A DNA stretch of 64,000 bases, taken from contig NZ_SMCV01000009.1 of the NCBI RefSeq assembly GCF_004342285.1, forward strand, positions 62,001 to 126,000, read 5' to 3'. The position numbers were made by a program, and so were the translations under genes. The notes beneath the pieces are model-generated. The model did not search any database and was not told where the DNA came from. It was given only the letters and a program-made list of their open reading frames with translations. This DNA comes from Klebsiella sp. BIGb0138. GTDB taxonomy: Bacteria > Pseudomonadota > Gammaproteobacteria > Enterobacterales > Enterobacteriaceae. Each line of letters opens with the position of its first letter. The stretch's first letter is position 1. This document shows, one piece after another, positions 7,506 through 15,931 of this stretch.

Positions 7506-8662
7506 CCACGCATCGCGAACGGTCCGCGCTTGCGCTGGCTGACTGGTCGCAACGGCTGACGGAGATCCGCCAGCAGATGGCTGAACAGGCGGCCGGGCTT
7601 GACCGCAGCGGCGACTTTCCCCACCACAATCTCGCCCGGCTGCACCAATACGGCTTTCTGAGCCTGGCCACGCCGGCGCAGTATGGCGGCGCGGGAGCGG
7701 ACCTGGCGCATCTCCAGCAGGCGATTGCCGCCATTGCGTGGGGAGAACCGGCGACGGCGCTGATCGTCTGCATGCAGTATCTGCACCATCTGCGGCTGGC
7801 CGAAAATGACGGCTGGGCGGAACCCCTGCGCGAGCGGGTCTATCGCGATGCGGTACGGCAAGGGGGGCTGATCAACAGCCTGCGGGTGGAACCTGAGCTC
7901 GGATCTCCGGCGCGTGGCGGCCTGCCGCAGACGGTCGCCGCCCGTACCGCCGCCGGCTGGCGGCTTAACGGCCATAAGCTCTATACCACCGGTGTTGAAG
8001 GGCTGAGCTGGCTGGCGGTCTGGGCGCGGAGCGACGATGACGACCCGCAGGTCGGGACCTGGCTGGTGCCGCGCGCGAGTGACGGTGTCACTATTATCAA
8101 AAGCTGGGATCATGCCGGGATGCGCGCCACCGGCAGCCATGAGGTGATCCTCAAAAACGTGCGGGTCCCACGGGAAAATGCGGTAGATATCTGGTCCGCC
8201 GCCGCGCCGCCCGCTGCCGACGCCGAACGATTCCGCCTCTTTGCCAACCGGCAGACGGCCCTGTTACCCGCCATCTATGACAGCGTGGCCCGCGCCGCTC
8301 GCGACTGGCTGCTCGGCTGGCTGCGTTCACGTCGGCCGGGCAACCTCGGGCGGCCGCTCGCCAGCCTGCCGCGCGTGCAGGAAAAGGTGGGGCAAATTGA
8401 AGGCTGGCTGCTGACCAACCGCAGCCTGCTGCAAGGTGCGGCCGCGCTCAGTTTTACCACCACGGAAGCCAATCTGGCGAAGGTCACCATCGCCGATAAC
8501 GCTATCCAGGCGGTGGCCCTGGCGCTGGAACTTACCGGTAATCACGGCCTCAGTCGCCAGAACCCTCTCGAACGTCACTATCGCAACGTGCTGTGCGGCC
8601 GGGTTCACACCCCGCAGAGCGACAGCGCGTGGCTGGCGGCGGGTCAACACGCTTTGCAATGA
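7502..8662 (+). CDS. SfnB-like acyl-CoA dehydrogenase-family flavoprotein
   Basis: A 386-aa protein with the acyl-CoA dehydrogenase fold: N-terminal helices (about 1-115), a central beta domain (TAAGWRLNGHKLYTTGVEG; DHAGMRATGSHEVILKNVRV) and a C-terminal four-helix domain ending LERHYRNVLCGRVHTPQ. Relatives SfnB and DszC-type enzymes are flavin-dependent oxygenases used in sulfur scavenging rather than beta-oxidation. The GTG start overlaps the LLM gene stop by 4 nt. The pairing of LLM and SfnB-like enzymes with a sulfonate-type importer supports oxidative desulfurisation of an imported organosulfur compound; the compound itself is unknown. Confidence 0.82.
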   Translation: MTTHRERSALALADWSQRLTEIRQQMAEQAAGLDRSGDFPHHNLARLHQYGFLSLATPAQYGGAGADLAHLQQAIAAIAWGEPATALIVCMQYLHHLRLAENDGWAEPLRERVYRDAVRQGGLINSLRVEPELGSPARGGLPQTVAARTAAGWRLNGHKLYTTGVEGLSWLAVWARSDDDDPQVGTWLVPRASDGVTIIKSWDHAGMRATGSHEVILKNVRVPRENAVDIWSAAAPPAADAERFRLFANRQTALLPAIYDSVARAARDWLLGWLRSRRPGNLGRPLASLPRVQEKVGQIEGWLLTNRSLLQGAAALSFTTTEANLAKVTIADNAIQAVALALELTGNHGLSRQNPLERHYRNVLCGRVHTPQSDSAWLAAGQHALQ

Positions 8663-8682
8663 TAATGATAAGGATAATGTTT

Positions 8683-9657
8683 ATGCGCGAACGAAAGAGC
8701 ACCCGATTGGCCGGGGCGTTGATGCTGCTGGCCCTGAGCGGCTATGCGGCGGCGCAGGAGCGCGTCACGCTGCGGATTGCCGATCAGAAAGGCGGTATGC
8801 GCTCGCAGCTCGAGGCGGCGAATGCGCTGCAAAACCTCGACTATGACATTAAGTGGGCTGAATTTCCCGCCGCCGCGCCGCTGGCAGAGGCGTTAAACGC
8901 CGGCGCGGTGGACGCCGGGATCATTGGCGATGCGCCGCTGTTGTTCGCCCTCGCCAACGGCGCACCGGTGAAAGCCATTGCCGTTGATAAGAGCAACCCG
9001 GCGGGCACCGCGGTACTGGTTTCCCCGGGGAGTCCGCTGAAGAACGCGGCGGATTTAAAAGGTAAGCGAATTGCCACCGGCAAGGGATCGATTGGCCATT
9101 TCGTGGCGCTAAAGGCGTTGCAGCAGGCGGGGATCTCCCCTGATGAAGTGCAGTGGGTGTTCCTCGGTCCGGTGGATGCCAAGGTGGCCCTGCTCAACGG
9201 TTCGGTCGATGCATGGGCTACCTGGGAGCCCTACACCACACAGCTGGTGAAGACCGCCGAAGGGCAGATTCTGGTCAGCGGTCAAGGGCTGCTGCCGGGA
9301 AATACCTTCCTGGCGGCGACGGACGAAAGCTTAAACAATCCGGCTAAACGGGCGGCGTTACAGGATTACCTGACCCGCCTGGCGGGGGCCGAACGCTGGG
9401 CGTACGCCAACCTGGACAGCTATGGCAAAACCCTCGGTGAAATCATTCGGTTCCCGCCGGAGATCGCCCGGGCGCAGTTCGCTAACCGCCAGTCGCAGTG
9501 GCAGCGTCTGGACTCGCGGACCGTGCAGCAGCAGCAGGCCACCGCCGATTTTTATCAGGCCAACGGCCTGATCCGCGCGAAGCTGGATGTCACCCCGACC
9601 TTCGATGCCGGTTTTACGCTGCCCGCGGTGCCGGCCGAACAGGAGAGCAAACCATGA
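8683..9657 (+). CDS. Sulfonate-type ABC substrate-binding protein (SsuA-like)
   Basis: A 324-aa periplasmic binding protein with a Sec signal peptide (cleavage after GYAAA) and the NMT1/SsuA fold: LRIADQKGGMRSQLEAANAL, then AAAPLAEALNAGAVDAGIIG and LKGKRIATGKGSIGHFVALK. The closing residues of the aliphatic-sulfonate family (WATWEPYTT) are also present. The start at 8683 has AAGGA at good distance, unlike an ATG 6 nt upstream. Its stop overlaps the start of a second binding protein (ATGA), so one permease-ATPase pair is served by two receptors. Confidence 0.87.
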   Translation: MRERKSTRLAGALMLLALSGYAAAQERVTLRIADQKGGMRSQLEAANALQNLDYDIKWAEFPAAAPLAEALNAGAVDAGIIGDAPLLFALANGAPVKAIAVDKSNPAGTAVLVSPGSPLKNAADLKGKRIATGKGSIGHFVALKALQQAGISPDEVQWVFLGPVDAKVALLNGSVDAWATWEPYTTQLVKTAEGQILVSGQGLLPGNTFLAATDESLNNPAKRAALQDYLTRLAGAERWAYANLDSYGKTLGEIIRFPPEIARAQFANRQSQWQRLDSRTVQQQQATADFYQANGLIRAKLDVTPTFDAGFTLPAVPAEQESKP

Positions 9658-10694
9658 ATCAGCGCCACCTTACCCGCCGTCGTTTTCTCCAGCTGAGCGG
9701 AGGCACCGCGCTGGCAGCGGCGGCATGGCCGCTGTGGGCGCACGATATGGCGGCGATGTCCGGCGGCAGCGACGAAAACCTGGCGCTGCGGCTGGCGGAG
9801 CCCTACAAGCTCAAGCTGGCGATCAATAAGAGCGCCGTGTGCCTCGCGCCGGTGGCGGTGGCCGAGCAGCAGAAGTTCTTCAGTAAATACAATCTTGACG
9901 TCGAATTCGTCAACTTTGGCAACTCGACGGACGTGCTGCTGGAGGCGATCGCCACCGGCAAGGCCGACGCCGGCGTCGGGATGGCGCTGCGCTGGCTGAA
10001 GGCGCTGGAGCAAGGCTTCGACGTGAAGCTGACCGCCGGCACCCACGGCGGCTGTCTGAATCTGCTGACGGCGAAAAATTCGCCGTTTAGCGGCCTGCAA
10101 AGCCTGAAAGGGCAGACCATCGGCGTGACCGATATGGCCGGGCCGGATAAAAACTTCTTTGCTATTTTACTCAAGCGCCACGGTATTGATCCGATCGGCG
10201 ACGTGCAGTGGAAGGTCTATCCGGCGGATCTGCTCAGCGTGGCCCTGGATAAACGGGAGATCGCGGCGATCAGCGGCAGCGAGCCGTTCAGTTTCCGCCT
10301 GCTGCAAAGCGGGAAATATCAGCTGATCGCCAGCAACATGACCGGCGATTATGCCAATCTGAGCTGCTGCGTGCTCGGGGTGAGCGGCAAGCTGGCGCGC
10401 GATCGCAAACCGGTGGCCGCCGCGCTGACCCAGGCGATTCTGGAAGCCCACAGCTATGCCTCGGCGCATCCTGAAAGCGTGGCGCAGTCCTTTATGGCGC
10501 ACGCGCTTAATACCGATGAGGCCGAGGTCTCGGGGATTCTCCACGGCCAGGGGCATGGTCACCACGCCGTCGGGGAGGCGTTTGTCAACGAGCTGACCCA
10601 GTACGCGACCGACCTGCAGCGGGTGCAGGTGATTAAACCGGGGACCGATCCTCACCAGTTTGCGGAGAGTATTTATGTCAACGTATTCGCCTGA
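9654..10694 (+). CDS. Second ABC substrate-binding protein, Tat-exported
   Basis: A 346-aa NMT1/TauA-like binding protein. Its leader contains the twin-arginine motif RRRFLQLSGG followed by an alanine-rich stretch to LWAHD, so it should cross the membrane folded via Tat. Domain landmarks are KLAINKSAVCLAPVAVAEQQ, GNSTDVLLEAIATGKADAG and LKGQTIGVTDMAGPDKNFF. A His-rich stretch, LHGQGHGHHAVGEAF, near residue 300 is unusual for the family and could bind a metal. It is co-translated with the preceding SsuA-like protein and overlaps the permease by 20 nt. Different substrate ranges for the two receptors are an inference. Confidence 0.85.
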   Translation: MNQRHLTRRRFLQLSGGTALAAAAWPLWAHDMAAMSGGSDENLALRLAEPYKLKLAINKSAVCLAPVAVAEQQKFFSKYNLDVEFVNFGNSTDVLLEAIATGKADAGVGMALRWLKALEQGFDVKLTAGTHGGCLNLLTAKNSPFSGLQSLKGQTIGVTDMAGPDKNFFAILLKRHGIDPIGDVQWKVYPADLLSVALDKREIAAISGSEPFSFRLLQSGKYQLIASNMTGDYANLSCCVLGVSGKLARDRKPVAAALTQAILEAHSYASAHPESVAQSFMAHALNTDEAEVSGILHGQGHGHHAVGEAFVNELTQYATDLQRVQVIKPGTDPHQFAESIYVNVFA

Positions 10695-11670
10695 TCGGGA
10701 ACTGCCGCGGACGGTGAGGCCCTTTCCGCTGTGGTCCGGGGGGCTGGTTGCCGCCGCGCTGTGGCTGGCCGGCGGTCTGTTTACCCTGGCGTGGCCGGAT
10801 GCCGGGCGACGCTGGCCCTACAGCCAGGGTTGGGCCATGGTCCAGTTCACCCTCGGCGGCGGACTGTTGCTGCTGGCGCTGGGCTATCGCTACTGGTATC
10901 AGCGAGGCGCGCGTCTGCGCGATGCCGGCAGGTGGCTGGCGCTGCTGCCGCTGCTGTTTGCCCTCTGGGAATGGCTGACGGCGAAAGCGGCCATCCTGCC
11001 GGTGCCGTTTTTTGCCCCGCCGCAGGCGCTGATCGAAGTCCTGTTTGAGGACTGGCCGCGCCTGCTGGATAGCCTGCTGCACTCGCTGGGCCTGCTGGGG
11101 CTTGGCGTACTGCTCGGCACCTGCTGCGGATTTATCAGCGGCCTGGCGATTGGCTGGTCGCAGCGCATCGGCTACTGGCTGCATCCGGTACTGCGCCTGC
11201 TCGGCCCGGTACCGTCGACCGCGCTGCTGCCGCTGTGTCTGTTTATTTTTCCCTCCAGCTTCGGCGCCAGCGTTTTTCTTATTGCCCTCAGCACCTGGTT
11301 CCCGGTCACCGTGCTGACCTGGTCCGGCGTGGTGAGTATCGACAGGGCGTGGTACGACGTCGCCCGGACGCTGGGCGCCAGCCCGCGTTTTCTGATCCTG
11401 AAGGTGGCGATTCCTGCCGCGCTGCCGAATGTTTTCGTGGGGATGTTTATGGGACTGGGAGCGTCGTTTTCCGTCCTGATCGTCGCCGAAATGGTGGGCG
11501 TGAAGTCGGGGATCGGCTTTTATCTGCAGTGGGCGCAGGGCTGGGCGGCCTACCCCAATATGTATGCCGCGCTGCTGGTGATGGCCTTGCTGTGTTCCGG
11601 CCTGATCAGCGGGCTGTTTATCGTCCGTGACCGGCTGCTCAGGTGGCAGCGGGGAGGAATGAAATGGTAA
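10675..11670 (+). CDS. ABC transporter permease (SsuC/TauC-like)
   Basis: A 331-aa inner-membrane permease with about seven hydrophobic segments, slightly longer than SsuC (about 260 aa) because of an extra N-terminal helix pair. The cytoplasmic EAA-loop that contacts the ATPase reads DVARTLGASPRFLILKVAIP followed by AALPNVF. ATG at 10675 with GGAGAG upstream is preferred over an upstream codon. It overlaps the Tat-exported binding protein and is followed, with a 7-nt overlap, by the ATPase gene. Confidence 0.87.
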   Translation: MSTYSPDRELPRTVRPFPLWSGGLVAAALWLAGGLFTLAWPDAGRRWPYSQGWAMVQFTLGGGLLLLALGYRYWYQRGARLRDAGRWLALLPLLFALWEWLTAKAAILPVPFFAPPQALIEVLFEDWPRLLDSLLHSLGLLGLGVLLGTCCGFISGLAIGWSQRIGYWLHPVLRLLGPVPSTALLPLCLFIFPSSFGASVFLIALSTWFPVTVLTWSGVVSIDRAWYDVARTLGASPRFLILKVAIPAALPNVFVGMFMGLGASFSVLIVAEMVGVKSGIGFYLQWAQGWAAYPNMYAALLVMALLCSGLISGLFIVRDRLLRWQRGGMKW

Positions 11671-12452
11671 CGGCGGCGGCACGACAGAGCGCCGCGGCGG
11701 TCGGCGCAGCCATCGGGATCGCTAACCTGCATCATGCTTTTACGTTGGGTCGTCAGACGGTACCGGTGCTGGAGAATATCAGCCTGCAGCTGCGGCCGGG
11801 AGAGAGCGTGGCGCTGCTCGGCCCATCGGGCTGCGGCAAATCGACCCTGCTGCGGCTGCTGGCGGGACTGGAGCCGCTGCAGAGCGGGCAGATCCGCATC
11901 GATGACACTCCGATGGGCGACCCTGGGCCCGATCGTATTCTGGTGTTCCAGGATCCAACCCTCTATCCGTGGCTGACGGTGCGGCAGAATGTGCTGCTGG
12001 GGCCGCAGGCGCAGGGGAGAAAGGGGCGCGAACCGCAGGCCGATGCCTTGATTGCGCGTATGGGGCTGCAGGGCTTCAGCCAGGCGTGGCCCCGGCAGTT
12101 GTCCGGCGGTATGGCCCAGCGCGCGGCGCTGGCCCGGGCGCTGCTCAATAAACCGCGTCTACTGCTACTGGATGAGCCGCTGGGCAAGCTGGATTCGTTG
12201 ACCCGCATCGGCATGCAGCGGGAACTGATCGCCCTCTGGCAACAGCAGGGTTATACCAGCCTGCTGGTGACGCACGATATTGAAGAAGCGCTGCTGCTGT
12301 GTGAACGGGTGCTGGTGATGTCGCCGCGACCGGGGCGTATCATTGGCGAATTTACGCTACCGCTGGCCTTTCCCCGGCATCGGGATAACCCACAGCTGTT
12401 GCAGCACCGACAGGAAATTTTACGTATGCTGGGGCAGGCGGAAGACTGGTAG
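11664..12452 (+). CDS. ABC transporter ATP-binding protein (SsuB/TauB-like)
   Basis: A 262-aa ATPase that powers the adjoining sulfonate-type importer. Walker A GPSGCGKST, Q-loop VFQDPTLYPW, signature LSGGMAQRAALARAL, Walker B LLLLDEPLGKLD and H-loop VTHDIEEA are all intact. The ATG at 11664 follows GGGGAGGA and overlaps the permease stop. It is the last gene of the operon that starts at the LLM monooxygenase; a GC hairpin follows it. Confidence 0.9.
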   Translation: MVTAAARQSAAAVGAAIGIANLHHAFTLGRQTVPVLENISLQLRPGESVALLGPSGCGKSTLLRLLAGLEPLQSGQIRIDDTPMGDPGPDRILVFQDPTLYPWLTVRQNVLLGPQAQGRKGREPQADALIARMGLQGFSQAWPRQLSGGMAQRAALARALLNKPRLLLLDEPLGKLDSLTRIGMQRELIALWQQQGYTSLLVTHDIEEALLLCERVLVMSPRPGRIIGEFTLPLAFPRHRDNPQLLQHRQEILRMLGQAEDW

Positions 12453-12476
12453 TTTTACGGGGGCGCAACGGATGTA

Positions 12477-12506
12477 CCCGGACAGGCCGCGGCGGCGCTG
12501 TCCGGG
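12477..12506. terminator. Hairpin between convergent operons
   Basis: CCCGGACAG (12477-12485) pairs with CTGTCCGGG (12498-12506) around a 12-nt GC loop, midway between the convergent ATPase and TonB-receptor genes. It can serve both directions, but neither side has a clear U-tract. Confidence 0.45.
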
Positions 12507-12519
12507 CGTGGTGATGCAA

Positions 12520-14682
12520 TCAGAAGTCCATTTTCACCGTAAACTGCACTTCACGCGGGTCGCCAATCTGGTTACCCAGGTTGTTGGTCCCGATAGATGA
12601 GGTGTAGTAGGTCTTATCAAACAGGTTTTTGACGTTAACCTGCAGGGTGACCGGATATTGCAGCTTCATCTTATAGGCCGCGAAGACATCCGCCACCGCG
12701 TAACCCTGCAGATAATAGTCCGCGCCATTGGTGCCTGAACGCTTGCTCATCGCGCGACCGCCGCCGCCGACGGTCAGGGTATTGCTGTCGTAGACGTTAT
12801 GGATGTCGTAGCTCAGGAACAACGAACCGGTATGTTTCGGTACGTTTGGCAGCGGCTTGCCGGCATAGTCGGGATCGTCGAGCACTTTGGCGTCGGTGTA
12901 GCCGTAGCTGGCGATAACGCTCAGGTTGTCGGTTAACGAACCGGCGACATCCATCTCCACGCCGCGTGAACGCACTTTGCCGGCGGTCTTCGCCACGGTC
13001 TCATCGCCGACAATCTCGCTGTACATCACGTTACGCTTATGGATATCGAACAGCGCAATATTGGCGGTCACCCCGCTAAACAGCTCAAACTTGGCGCCCA
13101 GTTCGTAGGCGGTGGACTCTTCCGGCGGCAGGTCGCCGATATAGCTGGCGATCGATGACTGCGGCATAAACGACTGGGCCACGTTACCGAACAGCGATAC
13201 GGTCGGGGTCAGCTTATACACCAGGCCCACTTTCGGCGTCCACTTCTGGTCGCTGCTGTCGGTGTTGACGTTAAACGGTCGGCCCTTGCCGGCGTACTGG
13301 GTGTAATACTGATAGCGCACCCCGGCGACGGCAATCCAGTTATCGGTCAGGTAGAGTGCGTCCTGAACGTAGGCGGCATAGCTCTCCTGCTGAATGCGCT
13401 GATCGCTATCGGCCGCCGACACGCTGGTGCATTTGTCGAGCGTCCCGTAGACCGGGTTATATATATTAAACCCTTTCACGTTCTTACAGCGGATCATGCC
13501 GGTACGCAGCAGGTCGTAATTCTCGTAGGCAAGGCCGGTGAGAATTTCGTTATAAAAGCCGCCGACCACCACGTTGCCCTGCAGGTCGGCGCGGGTGGCG
13601 TGCATCTTCTGCGTTGAACCGTGGGTCGCATCCACGCGCCGGGTCAGATCGCCGGTGGCTGAATCATAGGCCATCACCCGCGCCTGATTGTCGTTGTAGT
13701 GATCCTGGCTGTAGCTGTAGTCAAACCGGGCGGTCCAGGCATCATTGAGCCGGTATTCGGCGTTGAGCTGCGCCAGATCGGAATAGCCATCGGTGATGTT
13801 AAACGGCTCGTCAAAACGCGTTTTTCGATCGACGTTAACCGCATGTCCGGTATCGAGATCGAAGATGGTGCCGCGATCGAAGGGGGTGCTGTAGTCGCGA
13901 TGGGAATACGAGACGTTCACCGTGGCGTTGTCGCCAAACCAGGTCAGGGAAGGGGCGATAAAGCTGCTCTTCTCTTTGCCAAAGCTGCGCCAGTAGTCTT
14001 CATGTTGATATTCGCCGATGAGCCGGTAGGCCAGACGCGTCCCTTCGATGGGGCCGGTGACGTCAAACTGACCGGTGCCGCCGCCAAAGCTGCTGGAGGT
14101 GGCTGAGATTGAGCCGCCGAAGGTTCTCTCCGGGCGTTTGGTCACCACGTTAATCAAACCGCCGGGATCGAGAATACCGTACAGCGTTGATGCGGGGCCT
14201 TTCAGCACCTCCACGCGTTCGGTGGCGGCGGTAAAGCTGCGCGGTAACACGGTGCGCAGGCCGTTGGTCATGATCGACCCGTCGCGGTTGGCGCCGAAAC
14301 CGCGGCGGGTAAAGGCGTCCTGAGTACCGCCAAGGGTGTTGGTCTGTACAACGTTGGCAACGTTGTACAGCGCCTCGTCAAGGTTGGTCGCATGCTGATC
14401 TTCCAGTACCTTGTCGCTGACGGTATTCACCACCTGCGGGATATCCAGCATCGGCATCGAGGTCAGCGTCGCGGTTGCGCTGCTGACCGGCTGGTAGCCG
14501 CTGGTGGCGTTCGGTGTCGAACCATCGGCGACAACGGTGATGGTTTCGTCGCCGCTCTTTTTATCTTTACCGGCGCTGTCCTGCGCGGCCATTAATCCCG
14601 GTGAGGTAAAGGAACCCAAAAAAATCAGTGAAAAAAGCGCTCGCCCTTTCAGCGTGGTAAAAGGGACCGTTGATGGAGTCAT
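12520..14682 (-). CDS. TonB-dependent siderophore receptor
   Basis: A 720-aa outer-membrane receptor. After a signal peptide (cleavage near GLMAAQ) comes a TonB box (DETITVVA), the plug domain (about 60-180: LDEALYNVANVVQTNTLGGT, ERVEVLKGPASTLYG, DPGGLINVVTKRP) and a 22-strand barrel ending in the terminal phenylalanine of KMDF. The plug pattern is that of the FhuA/FoxA-type siderophore family, so an iron-hydroxamate or similar chelate is likely. It is divergent from the FecE-like ATPase and its importer, with a Fur-like box in between. The exact siderophore is not shown by sequence. Confidence 0.9.
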   Translation of the reverse strand: MTPSTVPFTTLKGRALFSLIFLGSFTSPGLMAAQDSAGKDKKSGDETITVVADGSTPNATSGYQPVSSATATLTSMPMLDIPQVVNTVSDKVLEDQHATNLDEALYNVANVVQTNTLGGTQDAFTRRGFGANRDGSIMTNGLRTVLPRSFTAATERVEVLKGPASTLYGILDPGGLINVVTKRPERTFGGSISATSSSFGGGTGQFDVTGPIEGTRLAYRLIGEYQHEDYWRSFGKEKSSFIAPSLTWFGDNATVNVSYSHRDYSTPFDRGTIFDLDTGHAVNVDRKTRFDEPFNITDGYSDLAQLNAEYRLNDAWTARFDYSYSQDHYNDNQARVMAYDSATGDLTRRVDATHGSTQKMHATRADLQGNVVVGGFYNEILTGLAYENYDLLRTGMIRCKNVKGFNIYNPVYGTLDKCTSVSAADSDQRIQQESYAAYVQDALYLTDNWIAVAGVRYQYYTQYAGKGRPFNVNTDSSDQKWTPKVGLVYKLTPTVSLFGNVAQSFMPQSSIASYIGDLPPEESTAYELGAKFELFSGVTANIALFDIHKRNVMYSEIVGDETVAKTAGKVRSRGVEMDVAGSLTDNLSVIASYGYTDAKVLDDPDYAGKPLPNVPKHTGSLFLSYDIHNVYDSNTLTVGGGGRAMSKRSGTNGADYYLQGYAVADVFAAYKMKLQYPVTLQVNVKNLFDKTYYTSSIGTNNLGNQIGDPREVQFTVKMDF

Positions 14683-15109
14683 TTATCTGTTTCTCGTGAA
14701 CGAATCCGTCCTTTGCGGACAGAAAAAGCCAATAAAATCATTGCCCTTAAAAATATTATCTATCCGTTGTCCGCGATAATTTGCGTTCAGATATGTAATT
14801 GAGAATCATTCAATCACGGTGGGATGTAGTAGTAAATGTTCTGTAAGATAAAAAATCAGCAACAGCTAAAACGCGGTTTTCCCGGGCTTGTTAGCGGGGA
14901 GGGTTTTTATTAATTTATTGTTTATTATATAAAATATTTTTATTACTTAGCGTGGAGTATGGCGTAGTGCCAGCTCTTGTACTTCGCTAAAACAGAGTAT
15001 TGACTACTACATTCATCCGCCGCATGATCAAAAGAGAATGAGATTTATTTTTGTTTGAGTGCAGAGCGCGCGGGCCAACCGCCACGCCGCTGCGGTGCAG
15101 GAGCGAGTT
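14683..15109. other. Divergent intergenic region between receptor and importer
   Basis: A 427-bp AT-rich region carrying the Fur-like box at 14797-14816 and, further right, runs such as TTTATTAATTTATTGTTTAT that can supply promoter elements for the rightward importer operon. No gene was recognised in it. Confidence 0.5.
14797..14816. promoter_or_regulatory. Fur-like box upstream of the siderophore receptor
   Basis: AATTGAGAATCATTCAATCA includes the GAGAATCATT core common to enterobacterial Fur sites and forms an ATTGA/TCAAT inverted repeat. It lies about 115 bp before the receptor start codon. Confidence 0.6.
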
Positions 15110-15931
15110 ATGCCACAGCGGGTGAGACCTGCGGAGCAGGGGATTGTACTGGATGCCCTGTCGGCCGGATATGGCCAGACCCTTATCGTCAATGATATCC
15201 ATCTGACGATCCCTCACGGTAAAATGACGGTGCTGGCCGGGGCCAACGGTTCCGGTAAATCCACGCTGCTGTCGACCATTGCGCGCATGCTTAAGCCGGC
15301 AGGCGGCAGCGTGCGTCTCGATGGTCAGACGATTCACGAGATGCCCACCCGGGCGGTTTCACGCCAGCTGGGCATCCTGCCGCAATCTCCTCTGACTCCG
15401 GAAGGGCTGACGGTGTTTGAGCTGGTCTCCCGCGGGCGCTACCCCTGGCAAGGGCTGATGCGCCAGTGGTCCGCCGCCGACGAACGGGCGGTAGAAGAGG
15501 CGCTGGCGTTAACCGGCACCGCTGAATTCGCCCATCTGCCGGTGGACAGTCTCTCCGGCGGCCAGCGGCAGCGCTGCTGGATTGCGATGGCGCTGGCCCA
15601 GCAGACGGCGACCATCCTGCTGGACGAACCCACCACCTGGCTCGATTTACGCTACCAGGTCGATATCCTCGAACTCCTGCAAACGCTGACCCGCGAACAC
15701 GGGCGCACGGTAGTGACCGTGCTGCACGACCTTAACTTTGCGGTGAACTATGCCGATATGCTGGTATTCCTCAAACAAGGGCGCATTGCCGGGGTGATTG
15801 GCGAGCAGGAATCCTGTACGCCGGAGCTGATTAAAAGCGTGTTTGACGTCGAGGTACAGATGTCGCTCAATCCGCACACCGGGAAACCCTTCTTTATGCC
15901 TTTTCGTTCGCGGCAGGAGGTCACGCCATGA
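15110..15931 (+). CDS. Iron-siderophore ABC ATPase (FecE/FepC-like)
   Basis: A 273-aa ATPase. It shows Walker A GANGSGKST, the FecE-family Q-loop region LGILPQSPLTPEGLTVFELV followed by SRGRYP, signature LSGGQRQRCWIAMAL, Walker B ILLDEPTTWLDL and H-loop VLHDLNFAVNYAD. These are typical of siderophore importers. ATG at 15110 follows CAGGAGCGAG. It starts a tightly overlapping operon of ATPase, two permeases, binding protein and an RpiR regulator, divergent from the TonB receptor that probably delivers the substrate. Confidence 0.9.
   Translation: MPQRVRPAEQGIVLDALSAGYGQTLIVNDIHLTIPHGKMTVLAGANGSGKSTLLSTIARMLKPAGGSVRLDGQTIHEMPTRAVSRQLGILPQSPLTPEGLTVFELVSRGRYPWQGLMRQWSAADERAVEEALALTGTAEFAHLPVDSLSGGQRQRCWIAMALAQQTATILLDEPTTWLDLRYQVDILELLQTLTREHGRTVVTVLHDLNFAVNYADMLVFLKQGRIAGVIGEQESCTPELIKSVFDVEVQMSLNPHTGKPFFMPFRSRQEVTP

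Noticed and set aside
10678-11682. 334-codon open frame antisense to the sulfonate permease
   Set aside because: Gln/Arg-rich shadow of a hydrophobic coding strand.
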